This document shows, one piece after another, positions 1-9,703 of a DNA stretch of 64,000 bases. The notes below the pieces were generated by a model. The model saw only the letters and a list, made by a program, of their open reading frames with translations. It did not search any database and had not been told where the DNA came from. Origin of the DNA: Elusimicrobiota bacterium. Its GTDB lineage: Bacteria; Elusimicrobiota; Elusimicrobia; UBA1565; UBA9628. Both the position numbers and the translations under genes were made by a program. The stretch spans positions 22,476 to 86,475 of the forward strand of contig JACQPG010000024.1 of NCBI GenBank assembly GCA_016207665.1, in the 5' to 3' direction. The first letter of the stretch is position 1; each line of letters begins with the position of its first letter.

Positions 1-619
1 AGCATCTTTTCAACGATGCTCCCCCTAAGAAGAGAATCCGGCGGTTGGCGTACCTTTGCCGAGAGATGGCAGCACCGAGCAGCTCCGGGCCGATATTCGG
101 GTAATTGTGCGCTGAGACCACTTTGGCGCCGCTTAATGTGGTGAACTTCTCGCGAAGTTCGTCATCGGCTGTGACGGTACCGTCGAATATCTTGACTGAA
201 AGTTTGAGAGCCAACTGCATGATCAAGGCAATGAGTGGCCTTAGGGGGCGGGGAATCCATTCTTTAGCGAGAACATCCCCAGGGTAGTTTTCATGAATGT
301 CGATGACGACCTTTCCTCCCAAAACCTTCAGTAGCATCCCAAAGGGGATCAGATCCGGATCATGAAAATGATAGAGGTCGCCGTTGAGCTGCCATGCCTT
401 GTGGAAAATTCGGAAAGTCGTCATGAAAAAACGGCCGAATCGGGTCTTGGCTCGAGTGATGGTGATAGTCGTCGCGCCATTCAACGTCGTCTCTTCGCAC
501 GAGGAAGATGGTGCCACTAGATACGTTTCATAACCCGACGCAGCCAGAGAAGTGATTTCCTTGTAATAGATCCGATTGTCGGTTGGAGGATGCGCCGATG
601 TGAAATGAACAATCCGCAT
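1..619 (-). CDS. Glycosyltransferase family 4, N-terminal part (truncated by window edge)
   Basis: Reverse complement from ATG at 619 reads MRIVHFTSAHPPTDNRIYYKEITSLAASGYETYLVAPSS...LYHFHDPDLIPFGMLLKVLGGKVVIDIHENYPGDVLAKEW, a GT4 N-terminal pattern; open to position 1. Absent from the ORF track because it is unclosed. Confidence 0.8.
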   Translation of the reverse strand, partial: MRIVHFTSAHPPTDNRIYYKEITSLAASGYETYLVAPSSSCEETTLNGATTITITRAKTRFGRFFMTTFRIFHKAWQLNGDLYHFHDPDLIPFGMLLKVLGGKVVIDIHENYPGDVLAKEWIPRPLRPLIALIMQLALKLSVKIFDGTVTADDELREKFTTLSGAKVVSAHNYPNIGPELLGAAISRQRYANRRILFLGGASLKRC

Positions 620-622
620 AAA

Positions 623-1828
623 TCAGGCACGCCTCGCGGCAGGCAGGTGAAGGGTCTTTCTTGCGTGGAGGCTGGGGGAAGAAAGCGCCTGACCGTTCAG
701 CCAAGCCAGTAATAATCCAAGGAATACATATAGATACCGGGCGCTTGTGAACCCCCCGCTCTTGGAAAAATTGAACATCATATAAGTTGCGAGCATAAGG
801 AGATAAGTCCCGGTCCTTGATTTGATCGCCATCGGCGTCAATTGAAGCAGCCGCAAGAGCCCCAGCGAAAACAACAGGAAACCAAATACCCCGGTCTCGG
901 CAAAAGCCTCCAAAAACAGGTTGTGAGGATAATTATGTTCATCAATGCCATAGGCAGCTAATCCATAGCCTCCAAGACCGACGCCCAGCAATGGATGCTC
1001 AAAAATGATCTGCAAGGCGATCAGAAACAGGGGTAGGCGGAGGGCTTTCTCCAGTGATTCCTCCCATCCGCCGACGATTCGTTGTCTGAGGAACCCCGCG
1101 CCCTCCCATTGGAGGAGCGCGAACAGCAATACGGCGCCGAATGCGAGGGAACCCACCGTGCGCCGGTTAAAAACCCTAACCCGGCCGTGGCGAATCATCA
1201 AATAAATCGCGACCGTCATCAGAAGAAATAGAAACGGTCCTCGCGCGCCGACCAGAGCTATAGCGGCACCGCCCATCATGGCTATGCCGATACTCGTGAG
1301 CGTCGGCCTTGATAGCAACGTGAGTATACCCAGGCCGATAGTCGTTCCAATCGTGAGATAGTCGTGCGTCTCACCTGCCTTTCCCTTCGCGAGGAGCTGC
1401 CCAATGGTGTCTGTTCGATACATGTTCAGGATGATGGCGATGGCGATAAGGCCCGTGAATGCCAGCCAGAAAGTAAAGGAGGAAAAATCCTCCGTCTTCT
1501 TAAAGCAGAGCAAGGGGAAGATGAAAGTAATGATGTTTAGGATGATCGAAAGGGCTTTTGTGTGCACGAACGTGCTCGATATTGAATAGGCCGACGTTCC
1601 GAGATACCATAAGAGAAATGCCAGCGAATACAAAATGGCCGGCCGAACTTCTGGGATGAATCGGTGGCGCCGCAGCATGACCGAGGACATCAATATCAGT
1701 GCGGTGGGAATCCCGAAGAGGATGGTCGCGTCGATGGGGAAAATATCAAAGGGTTTTAGGAGACCTGAGAATACAAAGAGAAAATAGACGCCACATTTTA
1801 GAAACGAAGTAATGCTTCTAAGGCTCAT
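623..1828 (-). CDS. O-antigen ligase/polymerase (Wzy-like) membrane protein
   Basis: Polytopic; EHPLLGVGLGGYG...DEHNYPHNLFLEAFAETGVFGFLLF is typical of the Wzy_C/O-antigen ligase family. Confidence 0.8.
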   Translation of the reverse strand: MSLRSITSFLKCGVYFLFVFSGLLKPFDIFPIDATILFGIPTALILMSSVMLRRHRFIPEVRPAILYSLAFLLWYLGTSAYSISSTFVHTKALSIILNIITFIFPLLCFKKTEDFSSFTFWLAFTGLIAIAIILNMYRTDTIGQLLAKGKAGETHDYLTIGTTIGLGILTLLSRPTLTSIGIAMMGGAAIALVGARGPFLFLLMTVAIYLMIRHGRVRVFNRRTVGSLAFGAVLLFALLQWEGAGFLRQRIVGGWEESLEKALRLPLFLIALQIIFEHPLLGVGLGGYGLAAYGIDEHNYPHNLFLEAFAETGVFGFLLFSLGLLRLLQLTPMAIKSRTGTYLLMLATYMMFNFSKSGGFTSARYLYVFLGLLLAWLNGQALSSPSLHARKTLHLPAARRA

Positions 1829-3128
1829 AGAGCGGCAATCTGCGGGCCGGTTTTTGGACGATTGCTTTTAGTTCAGCCCATGAGAGGTTAATGAAATCGC
1901 GCGGTTTCACGGAAAATGTTCCGGAAAAGACAGCCGCAATAAACCCAAACGAACAAAGAGACGCGATCAGGTTGCTCCATGCTGCCCCTTGAAGGCCCAT
2001 GCGCGGAAGGAGTGCATATGACAATACAGCTATGACCAGAAGATTGATCATCATCATCTGGGTTCCGTATTTCTGCATCGCTCGGCCAGCCAACGAGTTA
2101 AAGAGAATGCCGCTCAAAGCGGAGGGAAGCATGGCGATCGTCAAAAGTGTCATCGTTCTTTCACTGCCGGCGAATTGTGCTCCGAAGAGAATTGACACGA
2201 TGGCTTCAGGAAACATCATGATGGGAACGAGGCACGCCACGCTTGCGATTGCGACTATCTTGACCACGGAAACGGTCAAGCGCGCGCCGTGAGATAAGTC
2301 CCGGCTGGCGGAGACATGCGCATAAAGCACCGTCGATAGTTGCTGCGGCAGGTTCGCGAACATCGTCGGGATGGTGTTTGCCGCCGTGAAGAGGCCGACC
2401 GACCGCGTCCCCACAAAGTAACTGAGCAGGAAGTAGTTGATGCGTTGTGAGACAAAGGTTCCAATTTGCATCGCTAACAGATGGATGCCCTGCTGATACG
2501 CCTGCAGGATGATTCGCGGTCGGATGGCGGCGATGGAGCAGGTAGTTTTAAAGCCCACCGAAGTGGATATTAAAAGCAGCAAAACTAACAGCCGAGATAT
2601 TAGATAGGCGGAGAGAACGCTTATTAGTGACAGCCACCTTAACTGCCACGCCGCGAAAATGCCTGCTAGGAAAACAAGATCCTCGAAGACGACCGACTGA
2701 TTGTAAGCATTAAATCGCTTGCTGCCCAACAGCAGATGGCGCAGCTCGGTCATCAGGACTGTAAGGCTCGTTATGGCGATGACATATGAAATCTCAAGGG
2801 GGGACAATTGGGAGACTCGCGCCAGGATTAGATAAGAAGGGATGGCAAAGAGCATGGAGAGTGCGAGAAAATAGAAGAAGATCGTGCTGGCGATCTCTCG
2901 TGTGGAGAATGCTTCGGAAGCGATCAGTTGGATAGAAGCGACGGATATTCCGGAGTCAACCAGCGCGGCCGCGAGACTGATGGACAGCATGACGATAGCC
3001 AAGGAGCCGCGGAGATCCGGCCCGAGCAGTCGCGCTAAAATGATGCTGGTAATCGAGCCAAAGATAAGTATAGGCACCCGCCAAGATATCATCTGAATGG
3101 AATCGGAGGCAAAGGACATTTCAATCAC
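1818..3128 (-). CDS. Polysaccharide flippase (Wzx/MATE-like)
   Basis: Many TM segments, Wzx-like N-terminus, position next to Wzy-like gene and glycosyltransferases. Confidence 0.75.
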   Translation of the reverse strand: MIEMSFASDSIQMISWRVPILIFGSITSIILARLLGPDLRGSLAIVMLSISLAAALVDSGISVASIQLIASEAFSTREIASTIFFYFLALSMLFAIPSYLILARVSQLSPLEISYVIAITSLTVLMTELRHLLLGSKRFNAYNQSVVFEDLVFLAGIFAAWQLRWLSLISVLSAYLISRLLVLLLLISTSVGFKTTCSIAAIRPRIILQAYQQGIHLLAMQIGTFVSQRINYFLLSYFVGTRSVGLFTAANTIPTMFANLPQQLSTVLYAHVSASRDLSHGARLTVSVVKIVAIASVACLVPIMMFPEAIVSILFGAQFAGSERTMTLLTIAMLPSALSGILFNSLAGRAMQKYGTQMMMINLLVIAVLSYALLPRMGLQGAAWSNLIASLCSFGFIAAVFSGTFSVKPRDFINLSWAELKAIVQKPARRLPLYEP

Positions 3129-4290
3129 TTTCGGAAGCGGTAGGGTTGTTTGCGCTCATGCCCGCTTTAATGATCCGAAGAAAACTGTCGACTTGGGCCT
3201 GGAAATTGAGGTGTTGCTCCGCGTAGGCGCGAGCCTTAGCCCCGATTTCCCACATAACCTCTTTCTTGTCCACGAGATTGCGAATGACGCGGGCGGCCTC
3301 TTGGACAAAATCTTGTGGATTGACCAGCACGGCCGCCCCTGGAACCATGAAGTTTCTCTGCGTGCCGCTCTTCCCGTCAACGCTTAACGCTATTCGGCCG
3401 CACGCCATGGCCTCTCGGACGATACTTCCGCCTTGGGGATCCTCTTCGAGTAAGGGAACGATATCCATAGCATTGATGAATTGATTGACCTCCGACATTG
3501 GGACCCAGCCGGTGAGGATGGTGCGATCGGTCAATCCCCAATCCCGAATCAGTTTTTGTATGCCGTCAAACCATGGACCGCCGCCCACCAGGAGCAGCCG
3601 AAATCTATGGAAGCCGAGGTCCCGTAGTTCCTTGCATAGGGCTACGGTATTGCCGACTTGCATGTTTGTCGCGATCCGGCCGACCCAGCCGATGACGATT
3701 TCATCACTGAATATGCCCAGGCTATTGCGGACGGCATCGCGTTTGGGCGTGTCGAACGGGAAGAACATCGTTGTATCAACACAGAGGCGAAGCTCGAAGA
3801 GCTTGGATTGAGACACCCCTTTGCGTTTTAATTCCTCGAATACGGCCTGCCAACCGAAATAGCCGTCGATCAGTTTGTCGATACATATCCATCTATAAAA
3901 GCGGTATAACGTTGGCTCAACCTGAATAAGGCTGCAGCCGATAAATCGGTAATGTCGTATTCTCAGGCGGCGAGCGACCAGGCCGCAAAGCAGGCTGCCG
4001 AGGCCACTGCCGGAAACAATGATATCGAATCTATTACTGCGACAGTATGCCGTAAGGGCCCGAAGAATAGTGATCAGTTTCCAGGGGCGGAAGAGGTAGT
4101 CCTTCCCAGCGAGGTGGATCGGGATCTGGTGGAGTTTTGCATGAGCGGCAATGGCATTCTGCATGCCGTCGCCATAAAGATAGATCATATGAACTTCATG
4201 ATCCTTCGGCGGGATGCGCTTGATAATATGATACGTTTGAGTTTGTTGCCCACCGAGATTCATCGACTCGTAATAGAATGCGATCCTCAT
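3121..4290 (-). CDS. Glycosyltransferase family 4
   Basis: VGRIATNMQVGN...LLLVGGGPWFDGIQKL...ILTGWV...PLLEEDPQGGSIVREAMACGRIALS: GT4/GT-B pattern. Confidence 0.85.
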   Translation of the reverse strand: MRIAFYYESMNLGGQQTQTYHIIKRIPPKDHEVHMIYLYGDGMQNAIAAHAKLHQIPIHLAGKDYLFRPWKLITILRALTAYCRSNRFDIIVSGSGLGSLLCGLVARRLRIRHYRFIGCSLIQVEPTLYRFYRWICIDKLIDGYFGWQAVFEELKRKGVSQSKLFELRLCVDTTMFFPFDTPKRDAVRNSLGIFSDEIVIGWVGRIATNMQVGNTVALCKELRDLGFHRFRLLLVGGGPWFDGIQKLIRDWGLTDRTILTGWVPMSEVNQFINAMDIVPLLEEDPQGGSIVREAMACGRIALSVDGKSGTQRNFMVPGAAVLVNPQDFVQEAARVIRNLVDKKEVMWEIGAKARAYAEQHLNFQAQVDSFLRIIKAGMSANNPTASESD

Positions 4291-4997
4291 GATCTCGTCA
4301 CCCAGGAGGCAACCGTTTCCTCGCCCGCGAAGAAGAGGGCATCCAGGATGGACAGGCCGGGAACAAAGGTGGGCGCCCGAAGTTGGCGATAGCTCGGATG
4401 CTGGAAATTGTTGTATTCCAAAATAATGCCTTGTTTGGCGAACAGGTGGTCTTCCTGATAGCCCTGCGCGCCGCTTCCGCAGCGATAGGTGTCCGCGCCG
4501 ACTTTCTTGAGAAGGTCTATCAGCAGTTGAGTACTGCGTGTGTGGACGTCAAGAGTGGAACTGTAGATAATTTGGGTGTGGATGCCCAGCAGGCGCATGA
4601 CACCTTCGATGAAGCGCATGTTCCTGCGCATAAGATTTTGATCTAAATCGGAGAAATAGGCTTCTGCGAAGTGAAAATAGCGGGAAAAAAATGGGGCGTT
4701 GGCATAGGCCATCCGAATGGTCTTAAGCGCGTTCATCTGGAGATCGGCGATCGCGGTGTTGATGGTCATATCCCTGATGGGAACCCCGATGACGCCGTGT
4801 TTGGTTGGCTTGTTGAGTGGGACTGATAACCAGGTTGCCCGGCCATTGACCAAAATACTTACGCGCCTGCCCCAAAACGCCGCATCTCTGGGATTGTTCT
4901 CGACATGGTCAAGCACGATCCAGCAGTCCGAATGGGCTATCTTGTCGAATAGGCCCAGCCACGGAAGAAAATCAGGTTGATGAATGGTGGCTTTCAC
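4287..4997 (-). CDS. WbqC-like family protein
   Basis: MKATIHQPDFLPWLGLFDKIAHSDCWIVLDHVEN...GRATWLSVPL matches the WbqC-like family N-terminal signature. Confidence 0.8.
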   Translation of the reverse strand: MKATIHQPDFLPWLGLFDKIAHSDCWIVLDHVENNPRDAAFWGRRVSILVNGRATWLSVPLNKPTKHGVIGVPIRDMTINTAIADLQMNALKTIRMAYANAPFFSRYFHFAEAYFSDLDQNLMRRNMRFIEGVMRLLGIHTQIIYSSTLDVHTRSTQLLIDLLKKVGADTYRCGSGAQGYQEDHLFAKQGIILEYNNFQHPSYRQLRAPTFVPGLSILDALFFAGEETVASWVTRS

Positions 4998-5440
4998 AGG
5001 AGATTCACGGTCGTGTGGTAGACGGTAGCTGGGCTCACAGAAAAATACTTCTTGTATAGTTTTCCAGCGCGAACTTGATCGTCGGTTTTCACGATGACCT
5101 TCCGAATCGATTTATCTGATTTAGCTCGCCTGAGGAAAGCCCGTACCAGCTGTTTGCCATAACCCTGGCCCTGCCGCGAAGGGCAAATAATGACCTCCTC
5201 CAATTCGTATCCGAATCCGAGGTAACGAGGCATGGCGAACCGATTACATGTCAGAATGCCTATCGGGAATTTCCCAGTATAGCCGACGAGCATTTCGAAG
5301 TTAGAATGGTCCATTAAGTGATTAGCCCGCACGTATCTCTCGAAATCCGATAACGAGTAGCGCGCTCGTCCCCGCAATTCCTTCAAGCATTGAAAGGCAA
5401 ATTCCAGAGAGTCGTCCGAGAGCGCTTTGAGTTTAATCAT
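4994..5440 (-). CDS. GNAT family N-acetyltransferase
   Basis: GYELEEVIICPSRQGQGYGKQLVRAFLRRA: GNAT acetyl-CoA loop (Q/RxxGxG/A). Confidence 0.75.
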   Translation of the reverse strand: MIKLKALSDDSLEFAFQCLKELRGRARYSLSDFERYVRANHLMDHSNFEMLVGYTGKFPIGILTCNRFAMPRYLGFGYELEEVIICPSRQGQGYGKQLVRAFLRRAKSDKSIRKVIVKTDDQVRAGKLYKKYFSVSPATVYHTTVNLL

Positions 5441-6471
5441 AATCTCTCTATGGCGGATTTGATCTTCGCCATATCGGCATGGCTCAATGCTGGATGGAGA
5501 GGGATGGAAAAAGTTGTTTCGACCAATTGACGGGCCTTCGGGTACTTGGGTATCTGGTTCTGCGGACAGACAAAAATGAGTTCGCTGCAGCCTGGAACCC
5601 CGGCCGTTAAAAGTTTATGCGTCCACCGCTTCTTTTGTTTCGCATCTTCAGCGAAGACCAGTAGGCGGGAGGGGACTTCGTTGCGCCGCATTTCCAAGTG
5701 CTTTATCCCTCGCTTGAAAAGGACCTCGCTCAATGCATGAAAAGAAGCGTTCATCGCCTGAGCGATTTCACCCAAATGTGACAATGTGCCAAGCGCGAAT
5801 GCCGCGCTGATGTTATTCATTCTCAGGTTGTATCTTGGCGAATCTGAGGCCTTCCGCTGATCGGAGTATGAGCACAGATCCTTGGCGCGCGCATAAAAGG
5901 TCGCATCGTTAGTCAAGATCGCGCCGCCATCTATGCCATTGATCAGTTTGGTGGGAAAAAATGAAAGCACTATTATGTCCGCCGCGGTCTTTAAATGAGA
6001 TCGGCTTATAAACGATTGTGCGGCATCCTCGATCAAAAGGCCATCGCGGGATTTCCATTTCACGCAAGCGGGCGCGATGGCTCCAAAATGATCCGGCACC
6101 ACCGCGATTCGAGAACGTCCTCCGCGAGTTGGTCTTGCAAGGCTTGCGGAGGCCATATCCATGTCATCGTAGCAAGTGCTATGTCCGGCTGCTTTTATCG
6201 CATTTGTAATCGCGAAGCAGGTGCTTGCGGGAGATGTTAGCACGTTCCACTTCCACGGATGCTGCGTGGCGCTCTTAAGCGCGACAAACAGAGCTGAGAA
6301 GCCGTTGGCCGTAAGAACAACATGCTGCTTGCTAAAAAGACGTGACAATTGTCTCTTAAGAAGCTGAAGGTGCGGGCCGATCGCCAGGTGTCCAAACCTG
6401 ATTGCCTCAGTAACATTGTCCAGTTGCTCGTCAAACAAGGGGATCTTAATTCGCGCTATCAGGTCACTCAT
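5437..6471 (-). CDS. DegT/DnrJ/EryC1/StrS-like sugar aminotransferase
   Basis: LIEDAAQSF...VLSFFPTKLINGIDGGAILTND: PLP-Lys region of the DegT family. Confidence 0.75.
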   Translation of the reverse strand: MSDLIARIKIPLFDEQLDNVTEAIRFGHLAIGPHLQLLKRQLSRLFSKQHVVLTANGFSALFVALKSATQHPWKWNVLTSPASTCFAITNAIKAAGHSTCYDDMDMASASLARPTRGGRSRIAVVPDHFGAIAPACVKWKSRDGLLIEDAAQSFISRSHLKTAADIIVLSFFPTKLINGIDGGAILTNDATFYARAKDLCSYSDQRKASDSPRYNLRMNNISAAFALGTLSHLGEIAQAMNASFHALSEVLFKRGIKHLEMRRNEVPSRLLVFAEDAKQKKRWTHKLLTAGVPGCSELIFVCPQNQIPKYPKARQLVETTFSIPLHPALSHADMAKIKSAIERL

Positions 6472-7198
6472 AAAAGTGCCTGTCGAAATATGTGTCGGAG
6501 TGGATCAGGAGATAGATCAGCGGCCGGCCCTCGGCGGCGTGTTCTCCAAAGGATTTCTGGTTCCCCGCGACCAGTTGTCCGCGGTCGTAGCATTTCCAGC
6601 GTGTCCACTCTGAGTCGCTTATATAGAACGCCTCCTGGAAGAGATTGAACTCCGGTTGCTTGTCGTAGGCCTCGTATAGTAAGCCGAAATCAGCAGGCTT
6701 TCTGTCGTTCCAGAAGTCCAAGTTGTTGAGTCCGGTCATCCCGCCATGGCTGGCAACGCCTTGGATTCGGATGCCGAACGCGCGGTTCATGACATCTATA
6801 TCCCTTCGCAGGCAGTTCTCCGCCGCTTCGCTCCAAATGGCCGACTCGTCGACTATCTCCGAATGATAACCGAGCTCATGGCCCGAGGAGATTAGGGTTT
6901 TGATGATGCGATAGTTCTCAAAGGAGAATGGATTGTATTCTGGGGCGTGAAGACGGAGATAAAACGAGGCTCGGATTTTCAGCCGATCAAAGATGGCGCC
7001 AAGGCGATCGGCCTTCTTGACCGACATATCCATATCGACGCGATTTACCACCAACTTCGTTGTCTTTCCAGCGCGCTTGCGCGTCACATACTCAGCGCAG
7101 GTGCAAAACTCGTAACCGAGATCAAGGGCCGTTCGGTATTCGCGCTCAATCGCTTCGAACGTGAAACGGAAGGTTGTCTTAATTGCCTTTTCGTCCAT
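6464..7198 (-). CDS. Polysaccharide deacetylase-like protein
   Basis: NRVDMDMSVKKADRLGAIFDRLKIRASFYLRLHAPEYNP...LISSGHELGYHSE: NodB-like fold pattern. Confidence 0.65.
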   Translation of the reverse strand: MDEKAIKTTFRFTFEAIEREYRTALDLGYEFCTCAEYVTRKRAGKTTKLVVNRVDMDMSVKKADRLGAIFDRLKIRASFYLRLHAPEYNPFSFENYRIIKTLISSGHELGYHSEIVDESAIWSEAAENCLRRDIDVMNRAFGIRIQGVASHGGMTGLNNLDFWNDRKPADFGLLYEAYDKQPEFNLFQEAFYISDSEWTRWKCYDRGQLVAGNQKSFGEHAAEGRPLIYLLIHSDTYFDRHFYE

Positions 7199-7206
7199 AA
7201 GCTACC

Positions 7207-8316
7207 TCATTTGCGTGAACTGGAGTTCAGCAGGCGCTCTAATTCGACGACTATCCTTCCGCCGGCCTTGCCGTCCCATTTTTCCGGGATGGCGCCCTTC
7301 TTCCAACTACCCGAATAGAGACGATCGAGCGCCGGCTTGAGGCGGGAGGGGTCGGTTCCAAGTAGCTCGTTTGTCCCGATGGTGACCGTCTCGGGGCGCT
7401 CTGTCGAGTCCCGGAGCGTCATGCAGGGAACGCCCATGACCGTAGTTTCTTCGGTTATGCCACCGGAATCCGTGATAACGGCCTTAGAGTATTTAGCCAG
7501 GTAATTGAATTCTAAATAGGGCTGGGGCTCGACGACCTTCAAGCTGCTCGGCAAATCTTTCAGTGTGCGAAGCGTTATTGCCGTGCGTGGATGTACGGGG
7601 AAGATCACAGGAAGATCGCGGCAGCCTTCGGCGACTGCCAGTAGCATCGTCCGCAATCGCGCGGCGTCGTCGACGTTGGTGGGACGGTGCAATGTTAGGA
7701 TGAAATAATTGCCGGCCTTCAATCCCAGTTCCTTCCAGAATGCCGGTGGCCGCAGGCGTTCCATGTTTGCAAGGAGGGTGTCGATCATCGTGTTGCCGAC
7801 AAAAAAGATCCGATCGGCAGCTACCCCGGAGCGACATAAATTCCGGTTGGCGTTCTCGCTCGTAGTAAAGAAATAGTTCGTGATGGAATCCGTCACTATC
7901 CGGTTGATCTCCTCTGGCATACTCCAGTCATCGGACCGTATGCCAGCTTCCACGTGCGCTACAGGCACGTGAAGCTTTTGCGCCGTGATGGAACAGGCGA
8001 GGGTCGAGGTGACGTCTCCCACAACGAGACACAGCTCGCTTTTGCGGCTCAAGAGAAGTCGCTCGTAGCGAGTCATGATGCGAGCGGTTTGTTCTGCCTG
8101 GCTGCCGGAACCTGCATCCAGGTTGACGTCCGGATCAGGTATGCCTAGTTGGGCAAAAAATCTAGCGGACATCTCTTCGTGGTAATGTTGACCGGTATGG
8201 ACGAGTCTGTAATCCAATCGTCCCCCATTGCGCTTGCGCGAACTTATCGCCCCGATGATGGAGGCAATTTTCATGAAATTGGGTCGGGCTCCGGCAATGA
8301 GATCGATTACCGGCAT
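7207..8316 (-). CDS. Non-hydrolysing UDP-N-acetylglucosamine 2-epimerase (WecB/WbpI-like)
   Basis: GARPNFMKIA...HTGQHYHEEMS...VVGDVTSTLA...HVEAGIRS...PEEINRIVTD...VITDSGGITEETTVMGVPCMTLRDSTERPET. Confidence 0.9.
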   Translation of the reverse strand: MPVIDLIAGARPNFMKIASIIGAISSRKRNGGRLDYRLVHTGQHYHEEMSARFFAQLGIPDPDVNLDAGSGSQAEQTARIMTRYERLLLSRKSELCLVVGDVTSTLACSITAQKLHVPVAHVEAGIRSDDWSMPEEINRIVTDSITNYFFTTSENANRNLCRSGVAADRIFFVGNTMIDTLLANMERLRPPAFWKELGLKAGNYFILTLHRPTNVDDAARLRTMLLAVAEGCRDLPVIFPVHPRTAITLRTLKDLPSSLKVVEPQPYLEFNYLAKYSKAVITDSGGITEETTVMGVPCMTLRDSTERPETVTIGTNELLGTDPSRLKPALDRLYSGSWKKGAIPEKWDGKAGGRIVVELERLLNSSSRK

Positions 8317-9074
8317 AGTCCGGTCTCTCTCAGTTCTCGGTCGTCCGGGAAATTCACAAGCACGCCCATTCCTTTCTTTTGAAAAACAACCATGCTCCCC
8401 AAGGCGACTGCGGATGCGCCGGCCCGCTGGACCACATCCGCTATATGGCCGACCGCGCCTGCGCCCCCATGGGCGATTACGGGGATGCTGACGGCGTTCG
8501 TCACGCTATTGATGAGTTCCAGGTCGAAGCCATCCCAGGTGCCTTCTCGATCGATGGACGTCAAAAGGATTTCGCCGGCGCCTAGTGACTCAAGTTCTTG
8601 CGCCCATTCGACCGGTTCGCGCCTGGCATCCTTGGTACCTGAGCGCGTCATGACTCGGTAACTCCCCCAGAAATCTTTCTTGACGTCAATTGAAGCGATG
8701 ACCGCCTGGCTGCCGTATTGCGCGGCCAACTCACCGATGAACCGAGGGTTTTCCATGGCGTAGGAATTGAGTGCTATCTTCTCAAACCCTATATCAAACA
8801 CCGCTTTTGCATCAGCCAGGCTGGCTATCCCTCCGCCGTAACCCAACGGCATGAAGCATTCATTGGCAATTTCGGCCAGGACTCTCAAGTTCGGTGTGCG
8901 TCTTTCCAACGTAGCCGTAATATCAAGAAAGAGTAACTCGTCTACCTCCAGTTCATTGAAAATGCGCACAGTATTGCACGGGTCTCCCACATAAGTGAAT
9001 CGATCGAAGCGCAGCGTCTTGACCAGGCTTTCGTTTCGCAGTAAGAGGACCGGAATGATTCGAGTGCGTAACAT
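8307..9074 (-). CDS. hisF: HisF-like imidazole glycerol phosphate synthase cyclase subunit (sugar amidine pathway paralogue)
   Basis: HisF-type (beta/alpha)8 barrel: LGYGGGI, KIALNS, IASIDVKKD, AGEILLTSIDREGTWDGFDLELI, IAHGGAG. Located beside HisH- and WbpG-like genes. Confidence 0.85.
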   Translation of the reverse strand: MLRTRIIPVLLLRNESLVKTLRFDRFTYVGDPCNTVRIFNELEVDELLFLDITATLERRTPNLRVLAEIANECFMPLGYGGGIASLADAKAVFDIGFEKIALNSYAMENPRFIGELAAQYGSQAVIASIDVKKDFWGSYRVMTRSGTKDARREPVEWAQELESLGAGEILLTSIDREGTWDGFDLELINSVTNAVSIPVIAHGGAGAVGHIADVVQRAGASAVALGSMVVFQKKGMGVLVNFPDDRELRETGLCR

Positions 9075-9703
9075 TAGAGTCGAGCGAAATTCATCAGAAG
9101 TCGCATCCCGAACTTATGGCTCTTCTCGGGATGGAATTGCGCGCCGAAGATGTTGCCGCGCTGGATCGCGGCGTCGAAGCGGATTCCATAGTCCGTTTTG
9201 AGTATGGAATCTTCTTCACTATCGACGCGCACATAATATGAGTGTACAAAATAGAATCGAGACTCATCGGGGAGGTCCTTTGTCAGGGGACTGTCTCGAG
9301 TGGGGATAACCCTATTCCATCCCATGTGGGGAACTTTCGTTCCGGGTTGCGCGGGAAAGCGGATTGTCGAAGCGGGAACCCAAGCTAATCCTGACAGTTT
9401 GCCTTCATCGCTGGACCGGGTCATAATCTGCATGCCCAGGCAGATTCCGAGAATTGGGATGCGTTCTTTTAAGGCTTTATGGTCAAGGATTCGGCGGAAT
9501 CCCCGACTATCGATTCTTGCCATGGCGTTATCGAAAGAGCCGACACCTGGCAATAGCAGCTTGCGTGCTTTCGAGATGTCCTCCAAATCATTGGTAACGA
9601 TGGACGATACTCCAATACGTTTGAGCATGTTTTGGATGGAGCCCAGATTGCCAATGCCGTAGTTGACGACGGTGATCATGCTCATGCCTTGGCTGGGAAA
9701 CAA
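9074..9703 (-). CDS. hisH: HisH-like glutamine amidotransferase
   Basis: VVNYGIGNLGSIQNML, LLPGVGSFDNAM, GICLGMQ (nucleophilic Cys), HMGWN, FVHSYYV, GAQFHPEKSHKFG. Confidence 0.9.
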   Translation of the reverse strand: MFPSQGMSMITVVNYGIGNLGSIQNMLKRIGVSSIVTNDLEDISKARKLLLPGVGSFDNAMARIDSRGFRRILDHKALKERIPILGICLGMQIMTRSSDEGKLSGLAWVPASTIRFPAQPGTKVPHMGWNRVIPTRDSPLTKDLPDESRFYFVHSYYVRVDSEEDSILKTDYGIRFDAAIQRGNIFGAQFHPEKSHKFGMRLLMNFARL